64,000 nt of DNA from Armillaria gallica (taxonomy: Eukaryota > Basidiomycota > Agaricomycetes > Agaricales > Physalacriaceae): NCBI GenBank assembly GCA_037576215.1, contig JBANDB010000015.1:930001-994000 (forward strand), in the 5' to 3' direction. Below, piece after piece: positions 10,865 through 22,159 of this stretch. The translations under genes were made by a program, and so were the position numbers. A model generated the notes under the pieces. That model did not search any database and was not told the DNA's origin. It saw only the letters and a list, made by a program, of their open reading frames with translations. The first letter of the stretch is position 1. The number at the start of each line of letters is the position of its first letter.

Positions 10865-13739
10865 ATGGCAGACAGAGTCAATTTCAATGTATGTGTCTCT
10901 CAACATTTTTGACGCGAGCGACGCCCTTATCCACGGTGTACTAGTCCGTTCCTCGCCAGTCTGAAGAGCACAACGACGCGCCCATCCAAATGCCCGAAGT
11001 CAGTTCAGCGCAATCGCTATTCAGTGCCAGTCCTGTATCTCCTTCGTCCTCACATATATCGTCGCTCTTCACGCCTCCGCCTCCGCCAAAACGTCGTCGA
11101 ATGTTTATGTCTCATGTTGCGGTCCCACCCTTGCCTGATCACAAGGATGACTATAGGACCATGATGTTTTCTAGGCATGGCCTACTCGATAGGAAAGCTA
11201 AAGTCAAGGCTGCAGGCCTCATCCAGGTGTTTGGGGGCCTTCGCGCTGCTTACCAGCAGGAGGAAGCCATGATAGAAGACGAGTCCTTCAGCAGCAGTCT
11301 TCGTCCGCCTACGACCAAGGTTCAACGAAGTCGAAGCTATAGTTCTGACGACGAGATCCCATTAATGATCCAGCGGAATTCGAGTCGAAGAGCCGAGCCC
11401 AGCTCATCGCCGAAGAAACGGCGCAAGCCGTCAATCGAGGTTGCGTCTTCGCCGCCGCCAAGAAAGAGGTCTAAGAAGGACGAGGTGTATGCGCGCGCGC
11501 GCCAGCACACACAGAGTCCGGCAGCCGTGACAGAGGGCGGCAGAGCGAGCATCATCAGGGATTCCTTGCCGAAGAAGTCAATGTTCAAATCAAACTCTTC
11601 CAAGCAGAGAAAGCATTCAGTTGGGCCACGAACACCCTCAGTTCAAGCGCCCACAAGGCCAGTCGTCTCCCGCACGAAGTCCATCGCGACATCTTTCTGC
11701 TCCGATGACGAACCAACCATGACTTTCTCTGTTTATTACGATGACACTCTGGAGCATGTCCGACTCATCGATGCTCGCGAGGGGATCTACGAATACACTA
11801 TGCAAGACGAAGATCCAGTTTCAGAAGAGGTCTTGTCCATGAACCTGCGGTTCATCAGGAGTCAGTTTAAAGGTCACCGCGTTACCGAAGATATGCAATG
11901 GTATGATCCTGACGTCGACGTCGACGTCGAACCGACCGGGACTCCCCCGGCACCTCTGGCCATGTCTGCAAAGGCTAGAGGCAAACAAAAAGCTGCTCCT
12001 GTCAGTCCTGCAAAGGACATCTTCCTTTCTCCGAAGTACCATATCGAAATGAACCTTGGCAGCGACTTTGAATACCTCGAAGGCGACCATTCTGTTTTTC
12101 ATGATCCTCGTGTACAACAGCCACGGGTTGGTCCTACTATGCATTTCCCCCATGTACTTCATTTTCCAGTGCACGATTCCGACAGCTTGTTAAGTTCCTC
12201 CTCGTCTCAAGGAAAGGAGCAACTACTAGGTCCTCTTCACGATTATTCTTCCCACGTAGACAAGGCATATCTGCACGATTCAAATCTCGATCTGTCGCAT
12301 CTTTGGTTAGAGACCTCTGAATCCTTGCATAACGGTACTATCGATCCGTCCCTTCTGGGCGGGTTTGAGTCTATGGACCAGTCGTCGTTATCATCGTCAT
12401 CATCATCTTCAGGGTCTTCTCTCAGGGACAAGTCGCCGTCACCATCACCCCCTCCAAAGGTGCATTCCCCTGCTGTTCAGATCGAAACGGAAATCCATCC
12501 TCCCAGCCGTTTATTGTCTCCTCAATGTCCCACTGTCGCAGGTTACCAGCTGCAATTAAACGATGTGCTCGATGAACTGGAGATGTCGGACTTGACTTCT
12601 CTTGACGACAGTAGTCCATACATTAATCCGATTCCTCTTGATCCTCCTCCAGCTCCGGCCCCTCCGTCTCCCAAGTCCGCGACGATTCCGGTGAAGGTAG
12701 GCCCTCCTGCCCGCGGAAAGAGGCCCCAATGGCCTATGACGGAAGTGAGTTCTTTGTGCCATCATTGCAGAAACCGCTCGTTCCGAGTGTCCGTGCAGTG
12801 CGGATGTGGGATGATATATTGCGTCAGGTGCATCACAACAAAGTGAGTAGGGTCGTTCTTAGCAGGTGAATAAGCTTTGACTTCTTTTCAAGGTACGACA
12901 ATTTGGAATTCGATGCCGACGCCAAAGATTTCGTGTGTCCGAAGTGTAACAACGCATGCACGTGCGATGTATGTACGAGACGTAGAGGCGAGGAGTATGT
13001 TTCCACCAAAAAGCAAGGATGCCATGCCCTGGTTTCATCTTCCCGGTCTCCGCGAAAATCAGGCAAGTCGCGGAAGGCTAGGGACGCTGAGGAAAAGGAC
13101 ACAGAAGATCACAACCCGGCTCCGTTACACCGCGTTGGCCCTGCACACCAGCACCACCATCTGCATGTGCCACTACGCAAACTTCCACATGCCTCTCCTC
13201 TCGGTGGTCGCACAAATATACCTCCGCTCAGTGAACGTAAGCAGGGTCCAGTGAAGTACTGGGGTACCATCTACAGTTTTACTGGGGACAAGATTGCGAC
13301 GGCGTATATCCCAGAAGATGGGAGTTCCAATACGCTCCTCGTCCAGCGTTCTCGAGTGTTTGTCGGGGAGATTCAGCCAGAGTGGGGCCTAGGGACGAAC
13401 CCAACCCTGAGAGTGGTGGATCCTGCTAGGAAAACGGTGGAGAATGATGCTCAGATGACTCGGAGGAGGTTCGTCGGACAGCAAGCACCATTGTTTATGC
13501 CCATCCGGACGATAGATTCCTCCGGTTTTATGGAGTACGGGTCAGATGCGGATGGAGAACATGATCCTGAGGAGCCGAGGGATAGGCTCACGCCTAATGA
13601 CGAACATCCTGGGTTCGAGTGGCGGAGGGGAGAAGATTTAGATCCTGATAAGATCAGCTTGGCTGATGAGGATGTGACTTCGGTCGTCATAATGTCTCTG
13701 AAGCAAATTGGCATTACGGCGATGGTTTCTACAGAGTAG
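10865..13739 (+). CDS. zf-4CXXC_R1 domain nuclear protein, 922 aa
   Basis: Three exons: 10865-10888, 10945-12842 and 12893-13739; phases close to 922 residues. A tiny first exon encodes MADRVNFN. The N-terminal two thirds are low-complexity, rich in Ser/Pro with several basic clusters (KRRRM, KKRRKPS, PRKRSKK) that could be nuclear localisation signals. Around residue 618 a cysteine-rich module begins: CHHCRNRS, then CGCGMIYCVRC, and across the second intron FVCPKCNNACTCDVCTRRRGE. This is the CXXC pattern of the zinc finger of monoamine-oxidase A repressor R1/CDCA7-type proteins. The remaining 240 residues contain KYWGTIYSFTGDKIATAYI but no domain I can name. Vertebrate relatives act in chromatin and transcription; a similar role is inferred. 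A (GACGTC)-type repeat at about 11912-11933 encodes DVDVDVE. Confidence 0.85.
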
Positions 13740-14225
13740 ACGCGTCATTCGACAGTAGAGTGATTTTGTTTATTCTTACAGTACGTGTAGCTAAATTTTT
13801 AGTCCACTTTGTAGCTCATATCTTGGTTTATCGCGAAGGAACGAATAACTCTTGTATTGTTCAATGTCCATTCTACGTGTACTGACCCTTGGAATAGCAT
13901 CTTTGAATAGCATTTAGCGCAGGCTCCATCTCTCCGATGCCCGGGGTAAGCGTGCAGCACTCAGCCTTATTTGGCTTATTTGACTGATTTCTCTGACCCT
14001 CCACAGCAACTGACGTTATGTTTGGTTACGTTCGCCGCGTTGGCACCGTGCGTCATGCGGGGGCATTCAAAGTAGATCACAAGGGGTGTTTGTTCGGCTG
14101 TGGCGCGGTTTGTTGACTGCCAGTGCCATATTTGTCTCTTGTTCCACTCCTTCATCATCACTCTCCTTGAACGATACCCCCACAGCACTTCAACACCCCC
14201 CATAACACTATCTTTACTACTACTC
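13740..14225. other. Intergenic (3' UTR and promoter)
   Basis: AT-rich 3' region of the zinc-finger gene, then a CT-rich stretch (caccccccat, tctttactac) just before the ATG at 14226, typical of basidiomycete core promoters. No gene seen. Confidence 0.45.
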
Positions 14226-16232
14226 ATGTATGCAGACATAAGGTCTTTGACCAAAGAGCTTGCCACCGTCATCAAACGTGGATCCGAACGTGTTCGTACA
14301 CGATCGTTGTTGGTTTCTGGTAAGGTTGCTCATTCTTGACGTGGTCCCCGAGTGCTCATTGTATCTACGTTAGCTGACCGAGACTCGGTGCTCTTACGAG
14401 TTTGTGATTGGGCTATTACTGGCGGACCAGACGCGTCAATCCCAGAGGATGACACTGTGAGCTCGTTTTCATGTCAATAGTTACTGGTGGCTTAGCTGAA
14501 CTCCGTCTGTAGCTCGACATGGAGGCACCCGCTCCATACGTTTACGACGAAGACGATGGCGAGTCTGAATCTGAATCGCAAACGACTTCCGACGTAAGTT
14601 GGATACACTTTGTTGTATGTTACCTGCTGAAGCAATATGTAGTCTCTTGACGGTGACGACCGGTCCACCCTTTACAACAGCTCTTTCGACCAGTCAGGAA
14701 GAACTTCCCCCGACACCGCCGACACGAAACAAAGTTTTTTTGACCACCCTGGCAGCCCTGACGATGTGACCGCCACTCTCCCACGCTCTCCAGCTACACG
14801 AAGTGGACGGACCCGCACCGTCTCGCTTAGACCATCAGAGCGCGAAGAGCAGGTCGATATTCTCCATCATCAGAATGACCAGCTCGAAGAAGAGCTTCAA
14901 CACGCATTGGAGCAGAGTCGGAACGATTATTTGGTCCATTTGCGACAAGAGCGTGCCAACTGGAAGGGTCGGTTTGATATGATGAAGGGGGGCACAAGGG
15001 AGATTGAGCTGAAACTGCACAGCTCGGAGGCTGCGCGTCATCGCCTAGAGAAGGAGTTACTTGATGCCGCCAGGGAACGGAAAATAATACAGGCACAGCT
15101 TGAAGAAGAACACTCGGAACAATCCCGGCTAAAGCGTCGTCTTGCCGATACCCATTCCCAGCTACGGCGGAGATGTTCTGAACTGGAGGACCTTGTTGTT
15201 AGGATCAATGCTGCGGCCGAGGAAGCGACCTCTCGCTTGGAAGCAGAGCGGGACAGTGCGCTAGCTGTCAATGTAATTGCGCGTCATAATATCGCTGTGT
15301 TGGAGAAGGAGAAGGCCGAGGGGAGGACTTTGGCTTTGGATATCTGGGACGAGTACGAACGCGTTCGTTCCTCGGAGTCGAGTATTCGGGTGACAGAGAA
15401 GGAAAGGGACGACGCCCTGGCCCTGGCTTCCGAGCTCCGAAACCAGGTCTCTCAATTGAGTGAGGAGCTTCAAGCCACCCATTCGAGACGCGAAGCACTG
15501 GAGCAAGAGGTTCACCGGCTACAGCATGAAGCCACTCGACAGGTGAGGGAAGCGGAGGAAGAGGAGGAGACGAGACGATTGGAGGTCGAACGTCAGGCGG
15601 AATTGGAAGCATCGCGGAAGAGGATGCAGCAGATGTTGGAGGAGGAAACGAAGCTGAAGCAACAGGCTGTTGAGGAAGAGAGGAAGAAGAAGGAAGCGGA
15701 GGAGCGCGCCCTCCTGAACGAACGGGAAGAACAAGAGCGTCGAGAACAAGAGCGGAAGAACACCTGGCAGCAGGCGACGATGGCAGAAGAAGAACGATGC
15801 CGTAGACGCGACGAGGAGAACTGGAACCTCTCATTCGGACAACTGTGGTCCTCCCAGAGAGCGATAAATCGCTTTTACTTCGTCTTGAAGGAGTTCGAGA
15901 CGACTCAATTTTCCGAAGCCAAGCCTCTGACGCCAAATTCGGTGCCTTGGCCTGTTTTGATCAGTCCGACCCGGTTCTATGTCGGTATGTTGGAGGATTG
16001 GACACTGGCCGACAAGTTCTTTGATCGTGCCAGGAGGTCTCTTCCTTTCGACGCGTACAGGGACCTCATCTCGAGGACTCGACAGACGTTCCATCCAGAT
16101 CGATGGAGGTCAAGGAACTTGTTGAACACGGTGATGGACGAGCCTCTTCGTGCTGTTATGGAGGACGCTGGTAATAAGGTTTCGCAGGCCGTGAACCGTC
16201 TATATCAAGATATGTTGGACAGGTCGTCTTAA
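14226..16232 (+). CDS. Coiled-coil protein with HPD-containing (J-like) C-terminus, 615 aa
   Basis: Four exons: 14226-14319, 14374-14456, 14513-14593 and 14643-16232; all phases close to 615 residues. Residues 60-150 are acidic and Ser-rich. Residues about 155-475 are a long Glu/Lys/Arg-rich coiled coil. The last 130 residues are a compact domain shared with the minus-strand gene at 22160-24718: FETTQFSEAKPLTP, VPWPVLISPTRF, a helix RDLISRTRQTFHPDRW, and AGNKVSQAVNRL at the end. The HPD between two helices recalls helix II, HPD loop and helix III of J domains, but the start of a canonical J domain is replaced. Function is unknown; Hsp70 contact is only a hypothesis. The longer start at 14226 is preferred over the ATG at 14519 because three upstream introns splice cleanly in frame. 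Confidence 0.75.
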
Positions 16233-16666
16233 TTATTATTATACATGCACCCCCTATTAAACATATGTACTTTTTACCACTTACGCACATTACGAAGCAA
16301 TATGATTATGGATTTTTACATCGACTTATAATATTAAATGGTTGTGCCTCTGCAAATTTGCCGCAAACCGTGAGAGGGACGGATGATCGGTCCGGTGAAG
16401 GTGGCAGTGTCGATTCTTTTCCAACCACTACAGCCACACACATGTCTCTGTGCGTCGTAGGGCCCCCCTCTCGGTGCACGAGGCCAGTGCTACAGTAAGC
16501 GCTTGATTTACTTGCTTTACTTTTTGTTGAAGTTTTCCCCAGTTGAGAAGGACGCCTTTTCTCTGATTTGCGACTTCCATGTAAATTTATTCAGCGGAAT
16601 TTGCGGCAGCTCAGTCAACGACTGAGAGAGTTTAGAGCCTGCTCAAACATCAAACGTTCCTGAATC
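16233..16666. other. Intergenic between coiled-coil gene and NPR3
   Basis: Short AT-rich spacer in head-to-tail orientation; nothing else recognised. Confidence 0.5.
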
Positions 16667-19030
16667 ATGGCAGACACACTGCTCGCCGTTTTGCTCGTGA
16701 CAACGTCTGCGAAAGAGGCGAATCTTGTGTACCAGTGGCCTGCGAATCCCGAGTCTCTTCCAAGATTGAGCAGACCACATCCAGAACATACTTCCTCGCT
16801 CATTCAGTTCGACAACGTCTGGAGGGCCTCCAACTACGGCGATGCCGCAGAGCCTTCAGAACTTCGACCACGTACACAAATCAGCGAGTCCGAATACGCA
16901 TGGAAACGTACCCAATCCGTGCGTGACAGATCCTCGTCCATGACGCGTTCATCATCCCATCCTCCCTCTGGAAGAAGCTCTCCGACACAAGATCTGGATT
17001 CCGCAACCACCGAAGACGGATACAGCGCCCTCTTTGGATATTCATCATCCTTCCTAGCAGGCCTTCTATGCCCCCAGAGGTCCATGTGCCACCAGAAATG
17101 CGAACTGTTGGTCGACGATCTTGCATTTATTGGACACCCCGTCTGCGATGATACAGACGGTAAATGGCGTTTCAGACCTGAAAATTCTGGGGCCAGGGGG
17201 AGAGAGACGAGAAGTCCTGGGCTTGATACCGAGGAAAGCCCAGATAGTGTTTCACAGCAAAACGCACCGTCGAACTCGACCTGGCTCCAGACGTTCAATT
17301 TTGTGATTGTCCTCGACCTACCGCATCCTTCGTCTTCCACGTCCGGCAATTATCTCAAGTACATAGAGATTGTGTACGAGCAGATCACATTCACGATGAC
17401 TGCCGTCCTCTTTCAAGAACAAGTCCTACACAATTTTGTAGAGGAAGAATGCGCCACACTGGGTTCGCTCAAGGATAGCTGTATGGCAAAAGGTTCGTTT
17501 CCTGTCGTCTCTATCTTTCAACGGTTAAAGTTGGTGATATTAGGGGAACCATTTTCGAACTTCATGGCCCAGGCTTTAGAAGTTTCCTCCATAGCGCCGG
17601 CCATGAAAGCACTGTATGAAGCTATCAAATCGTCTTCTATGGCATACGTCACGATCAACAACATTCCTCTCGAGCTGCAGCTTCCGCCATTCCTAGATCA
17701 GATCCTCTATTCCGAAGATGACGATCTTCATCAGCCCGAGGACGAAGAATGGCAGAGTTGGGGCCCAGGAATGGCTTTTGGCTGGAAACTGCCGGCATTG
17801 GCACCTTGGAAAAGCGTGCTGTTGTTGGATGAATCCTTGAACCTCAGAACACCTCACATTGACGGCGATGATCACAACCTGATTGAAGGTTTGGTAAAAT
17901 TTATGGAGATTGCTGCGGTTACACTTTCGTGAGACTCATCTTTCATTGATAACCACCCATTTCATGCTAACGGTTATATGGAAGGCTTGCTGACATGGCT
18001 ACCCTGTTAGACTGGGACCTAGAGTCGCAGTTGTTCCCGACCGTTCGTTGGCTCGTCCAACATCGGCGAGCGAAGGTTGTCGACATCGTACACACCGGAC
18101 TGAAGACTTTGTTCATTCTCCCTCCGAAACTCCCTGCTTCGTACGTGTAATGTCACCCGCCTCTAAAAACGTTTCTGACATGTCGTGCAGTATACGGCAA
18201 CTATCAGAAGAATTCAAGATAGAATTTGCCCAACAACCAGTGTCCTCTCTTCCCGAAATATTATCCGCAATATCGACCTCATCTGGTACACACTTCTTTG
18301 ACGTCGTTGTCCAGTCCAAGGCCCTCATACCATCATATCAAAACGTAATTTCGTGGATGCTCAAACGCGACTTGCTCGTCACCCTCCACCTCCGCGTACG
18401 CATAGTTGCCACCAAGGAGCTCAAGCTACGCGTCAAGCATCGCATCGAGAAAGCCCGGGCGAAGAAAGCCAACAAAGGTCGGAGCAAGCTTTTCCAAGAA
18501 GTCGACACGGACTACTCGTCATCAGGCATGACATGGCTCTCGTTATCGCCAAAGGCCGCACACGCGTATTCGCGACGCCATACATCGACTGAATCCGAGA
18601 GGAGCAGAGCGGAAGCTGATGACCAAGAGGAGCTTGAGGAGGAGGAACAGGAGTGGGATTCTGGATGGGACACGAATGACGATGATTTGACGTCGTCCAT
18701 AATCAAGGACCCGAGCCGCGCGACGCCTCTGCAGCGACAATGGCTTTCAGCTATGTCAGAAGGCAAAGATGCTCTCATCGCCAAGCGATTTGATCAGTAG
18801 GTGTTTTTGCCGAATTAAAGATGGTCAACATGCTGATGTTCGCTCCAGCATCAATCAGTATTTCGACGGCAAGCGGACAGACGACGAGATCTTGTATCGT
18901 GCTGAAATCTCACGCAAGCAGCTTCGTCAATTGCTTCACCATTATGACGAATACGTGAGTTTCCAACGTATCTCATATCATTAAAGACTGACACTTTTCC
19001 CAGCTTCAAACATTCTTACATCCTTCGTAA
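16667..19030 (+). CDS. NPR3: Nitrogen permease regulator 3 homologue, GATOR1/SEACIT subunit, 718 aa
   Basis: Five exons: 16667-17928, 17985-18140, 18191-18796, 18849-18954 and 19004-19030; phases close to 718 residues. The N-terminus MADTLLAVLLVTTSAKEANLVYQWP is the opening strand of the longin-like domain of the NPR3 family, and the insert after it (residues about 70-150) is Ser-rich. Family landmarks include ALFGYSSSFLAGLLCP, FELLVDDLAFIGHP-like sequence (here CELLVDDLAFIGHPV), FNFVIVLDLP and WLVQHRRAKVVD. The C-terminal winged-helix-like part ends KQLRQLLHHYDEYLQTFLHPS. In yeast and animals NPR3/NPRL3 pairs with NPR2 and Iml1/DEPDC5 and inhibits TORC1 when amino acids are scarce, at the vacuole or lysosome. 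The size is normal and no part is missing. A run of acidic residues (EELEEEEQEWDSGWD) lies in the linker near residue 600. Confidence 0.93.
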
Positions 19031-19194
19031 TGTCGTCGTCAATATTATATCTACATTATTCGCAGTATGATTTATATTTATACATGAATTAATGAATATA
19101 CATACAACAACAATCGCTTCCTCCCTGTGCACAATACAACAATCGAGCAAAATAAGTAACGCCGAACAGGTAATGAAAAGTCTTCAAGAGGCTC

Positions 19195-21703
19195 TCAAGC
19201 TAGCCATCCGCGACAATTGGACGCTCCGCACAGGCACCGATTCCTTCCTTTGTGTTTCTTTTCAGTTGGCGATGGGCAGTAGTCAAACGTGAACTCGGTG
19301 CCCGCGCGAATTCTGTTCTTTGCAACAAAAGCGACATAGGGTGTCCTCATCTGCAGAAACAGCATGAATATCGATACCACGAGAGCAAGCTACAGTAAAT
19401 ACCTCAAAAATCGTGTCGTACACGACTTGGTATATCTGCAGCGTTGGATCACAAGAATGACTGGGAACATGTTCAGTGTCTAGCCTGAGTACGGGTTCTT
19501 CTTGAAAACTCACTTCAAGAAGCGCGTCCAATTCCCTTTTGACGTTGGGTGTCAGACGAGTCGAGGAAGATAGAACGAGGGAAAGTATCTCACCATACAC
19601 TGTCGAATCAACGCTGTAAGCACCCTCTTCTTCAGGCTCGTTTCCGTCTTCTGTAAAATCCAAGGCAAAGATAAATGACTGGTCTAATGACCTGTTGGCT
19701 ACAGCCCGAGGTCTGTTGTATATCGTCAGTACAAGCGCAAAGCAACATCACATGGATGTCATACACTAATAACCTACGTCACAGTTAATACGCAGCAACA
19801 GAAGGAATTGAGCGGGTAGCTTACCCTGTATACAGACCAATAACCCTCCCGCGCTCAACCTCAACCGACGAGCGAACACCCCAGCCGCATTTTTCTGTCT
19901 TGAACACCTCGATAGGGATTTGACGAGAAAGCTGGGCTACACGGTTTATACAGCTTATATCACAGCGGCAGAGCTAAAAGCATATGAGGTTACATGTCCC
20001 AGCCGAACGAAGCTTTTGCTAACCCTATTGCACTCAATGACAGCGATATGACTTTCCACGTTGAAGGCGAATAAGCCCTGTGAGACGATCAGTAAAAGAG
20101 TACTAAGCAAAAACAAATCTCACCTTCGAGTTATACGCGAATACTTGAACCTCTTCTCCATTTTGCCGAACCCTCTTGACTTCAGAATCCGCCTGGCAAC
20201 CGCATGAAGATGGACCCGTGCATGTTCTACAAGTGCAGATGGTGAGGAGTGCATCGTCCACGGGGTCCGGTGCACCCGCGCCGCTGAAAAGATGGTTTGT
20301 ATGATGTTACAAGTGGAGGAACAATATCACGTACCGAACGTATTCCCGTTCCAAATACATGAAATTCTTGTCCAGTTCGGGAGTTTCTTCGTCGTCGACT
20401 TCGTTCACGAATGTGATAGCAGCGGCTTCGGCTTTCGCTGCTTCAAGAGTCCAAGTTCTTTGTAGCATTTCTCGTTGCGAAAGCCTTGATGATCTCGTTA
20501 ACATCTCGTCATGATATAATTCTGCTGACCTACCTTTGCGATGATTTCTCAAGACGTTTTGTCGGTCGTGGAGAGGTTGTTTCCGAGACTGTCAACGATC
20601 GCTTTCGCTTGATTGGGTGCAGAGGTCCTGCCTGAGCGAGCGTAGCCAAAGGTCGGGCGCTTGAGATGACTCGAAACGATCCAAATGATTCAGTGCTAGG
20701 GCCAACATTGAGAGGACGTGAAGGCTTAGGGATGTTTGTTTTGGGGGAACGTATCGATGCATAAGAGAGAGCTCGGAGGTTGAGAGAACCGTCTCGCCTA
20801 GTAGACCTGTGCGGGAGTGACCGAGTGGCTCCCTCTTCAGCAGTGGACGCTGAAGACGTCGACGGCATCCTCCCTGGTACTTGCTTTTCTTTCCCCTTCC
20901 CCTTGGAAGAAGACGATAGAGTCGACACGGTTGGCGAGCGTGCTCTTTGTGCTGAGCCCGGAAGTTTGCGTGCGGACTGCACGCTTGCTGTGGTGCTGGC
21001 CGTTCTATTCCTCAGCCTAGACGAAGGGGGAGGCGTTGACAAAGGCTCCGGTTCAAAGTCCCACCCATTCGAAGACCCTGAAGCGTCAGAAACCTCGGCT
21101 TCGCTGTCCGTGCGTTCAGGTGTAGGATGCTTTTGTGGCGGAACATCCTTATCAAAAAGTAGTGCCCACAATTTATCTGAAATAGGGATGGGTTCATCTT
21201 TCGTAAAAGCAAGTTTCTCGTCGTACGCCTGTGCACGCAAACGCGTCCTGGTATTGATTATATCTGTGGAGGACCATATCTCAATATCTCGAGATTCCCG
21301 AGCTATTTGTTGGCGCTTTTTCTGCTGTCGCGTAGTATGCGATTTCAGATAAGCGGGCGGTATATCTTGTTCTGTATACGTGTTGTTTGTTCCGTCTTCG
21401 CGGCGCCATGTATCCCAGCGGATCTATGTATCGTGAGCACATCGGCGATGGGGCTGTAATATGATTCACCTCGTTCCTGTACAAACCAAAAATCGATATA
21501 AGAGACTTGACGAAAGAAAAAACCACGCACCTAATTTCATTATCGTGTCCCACCTCTTCGCTGACAATGCTTAAAGGCCAATTACCATGTTCATCTGCAC
21601 CTTCAGCACCATTGAAATTTTCTTCTGGAGTTTGAGAACGCGACCAGAGGTACAATGGATTGTCACTATCGCTATCTTCCTCATGTCTTGAAGGAGTAGA
21701 CAT
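19195..21703 (-). CDS. SUV39/Clr4-type histone H3 lysine-9 methyltransferase, 645 aa
   Basis: Eleven exons: 21703-21531, 21476-21470, 21423-20534, 20484-20335, 20283-20124, 20077-20024, 19973-19825, 19712-19594, 19535-19514, 19460-19403 and 19350-19195. All junctions are GT-AG and in phase. Exon 2 is only 7 nt and exon 9 only 22 nt. A chromodomain is recognisable at residues about 42-85 (WPLSIVSEEV, then EIRWDTWRREDGTNNTY). A disordered basic/Ser-rich linker follows to about residue 360. Pre-SET cysteines follow in CTCRTCTGPSSCGC and CNRLCRCDISCINR. The SET core has KCGWGVRSS, YGNWTRFLNHSCDP (catalytic NHSC) and AGTEFTFDY, and the post-SET is CLCGASNCRGWLA. Such enzymes deposit H3K9 methylation and nucleate heterochromatin. 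The gene is convergent with NPR3, with only 164 bases between stop codons. Confidence 0.92.
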
Positions 21704-22159
21704 AGTGTCAATAACGTGAGGTCTGGTTTCTTCACGATTTTGGGGGTTTTTGGAACACCAACAATTCGAGAGTGCATTCAAGAGAGTAAAGGGGGGTGGG
21801 GTAGATTACGGAAATTGCTACTTAGAAGAAAGGAAGATATCGCGTTACTTGGTGGTGGGATGTGTGCGGTGCGTCTAGTCAACGCTACTTTTGACCAGCC
21901 CAAATAGGAAGGTTATTTTTAACCCTATTTCTTATTGAATTTTTGAGAAATACACGTTTCCAGGCTAAATGTGACCGACTTTGGCATGAAACGTGGCCTA
22001 TGACTATTTTACCTAGGAAATCTTCTTTTTATATCAGTATACACTCCGACAAATTTCTTGTCCAATTCGCGGTCCAGAGAAATACAACTTTCACATTACA
22101 ATTTTAAGTTTGAAATACACTTGGCATCGATGAAAATGAGACTATGAAATATGTAGAAT
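21704..22159. other. Intergenic region
   Basis: Promoter of the methyltransferase and 3' side of the next minus-strand gene. AT-rich; no other feature seen. Confidence 0.5.
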
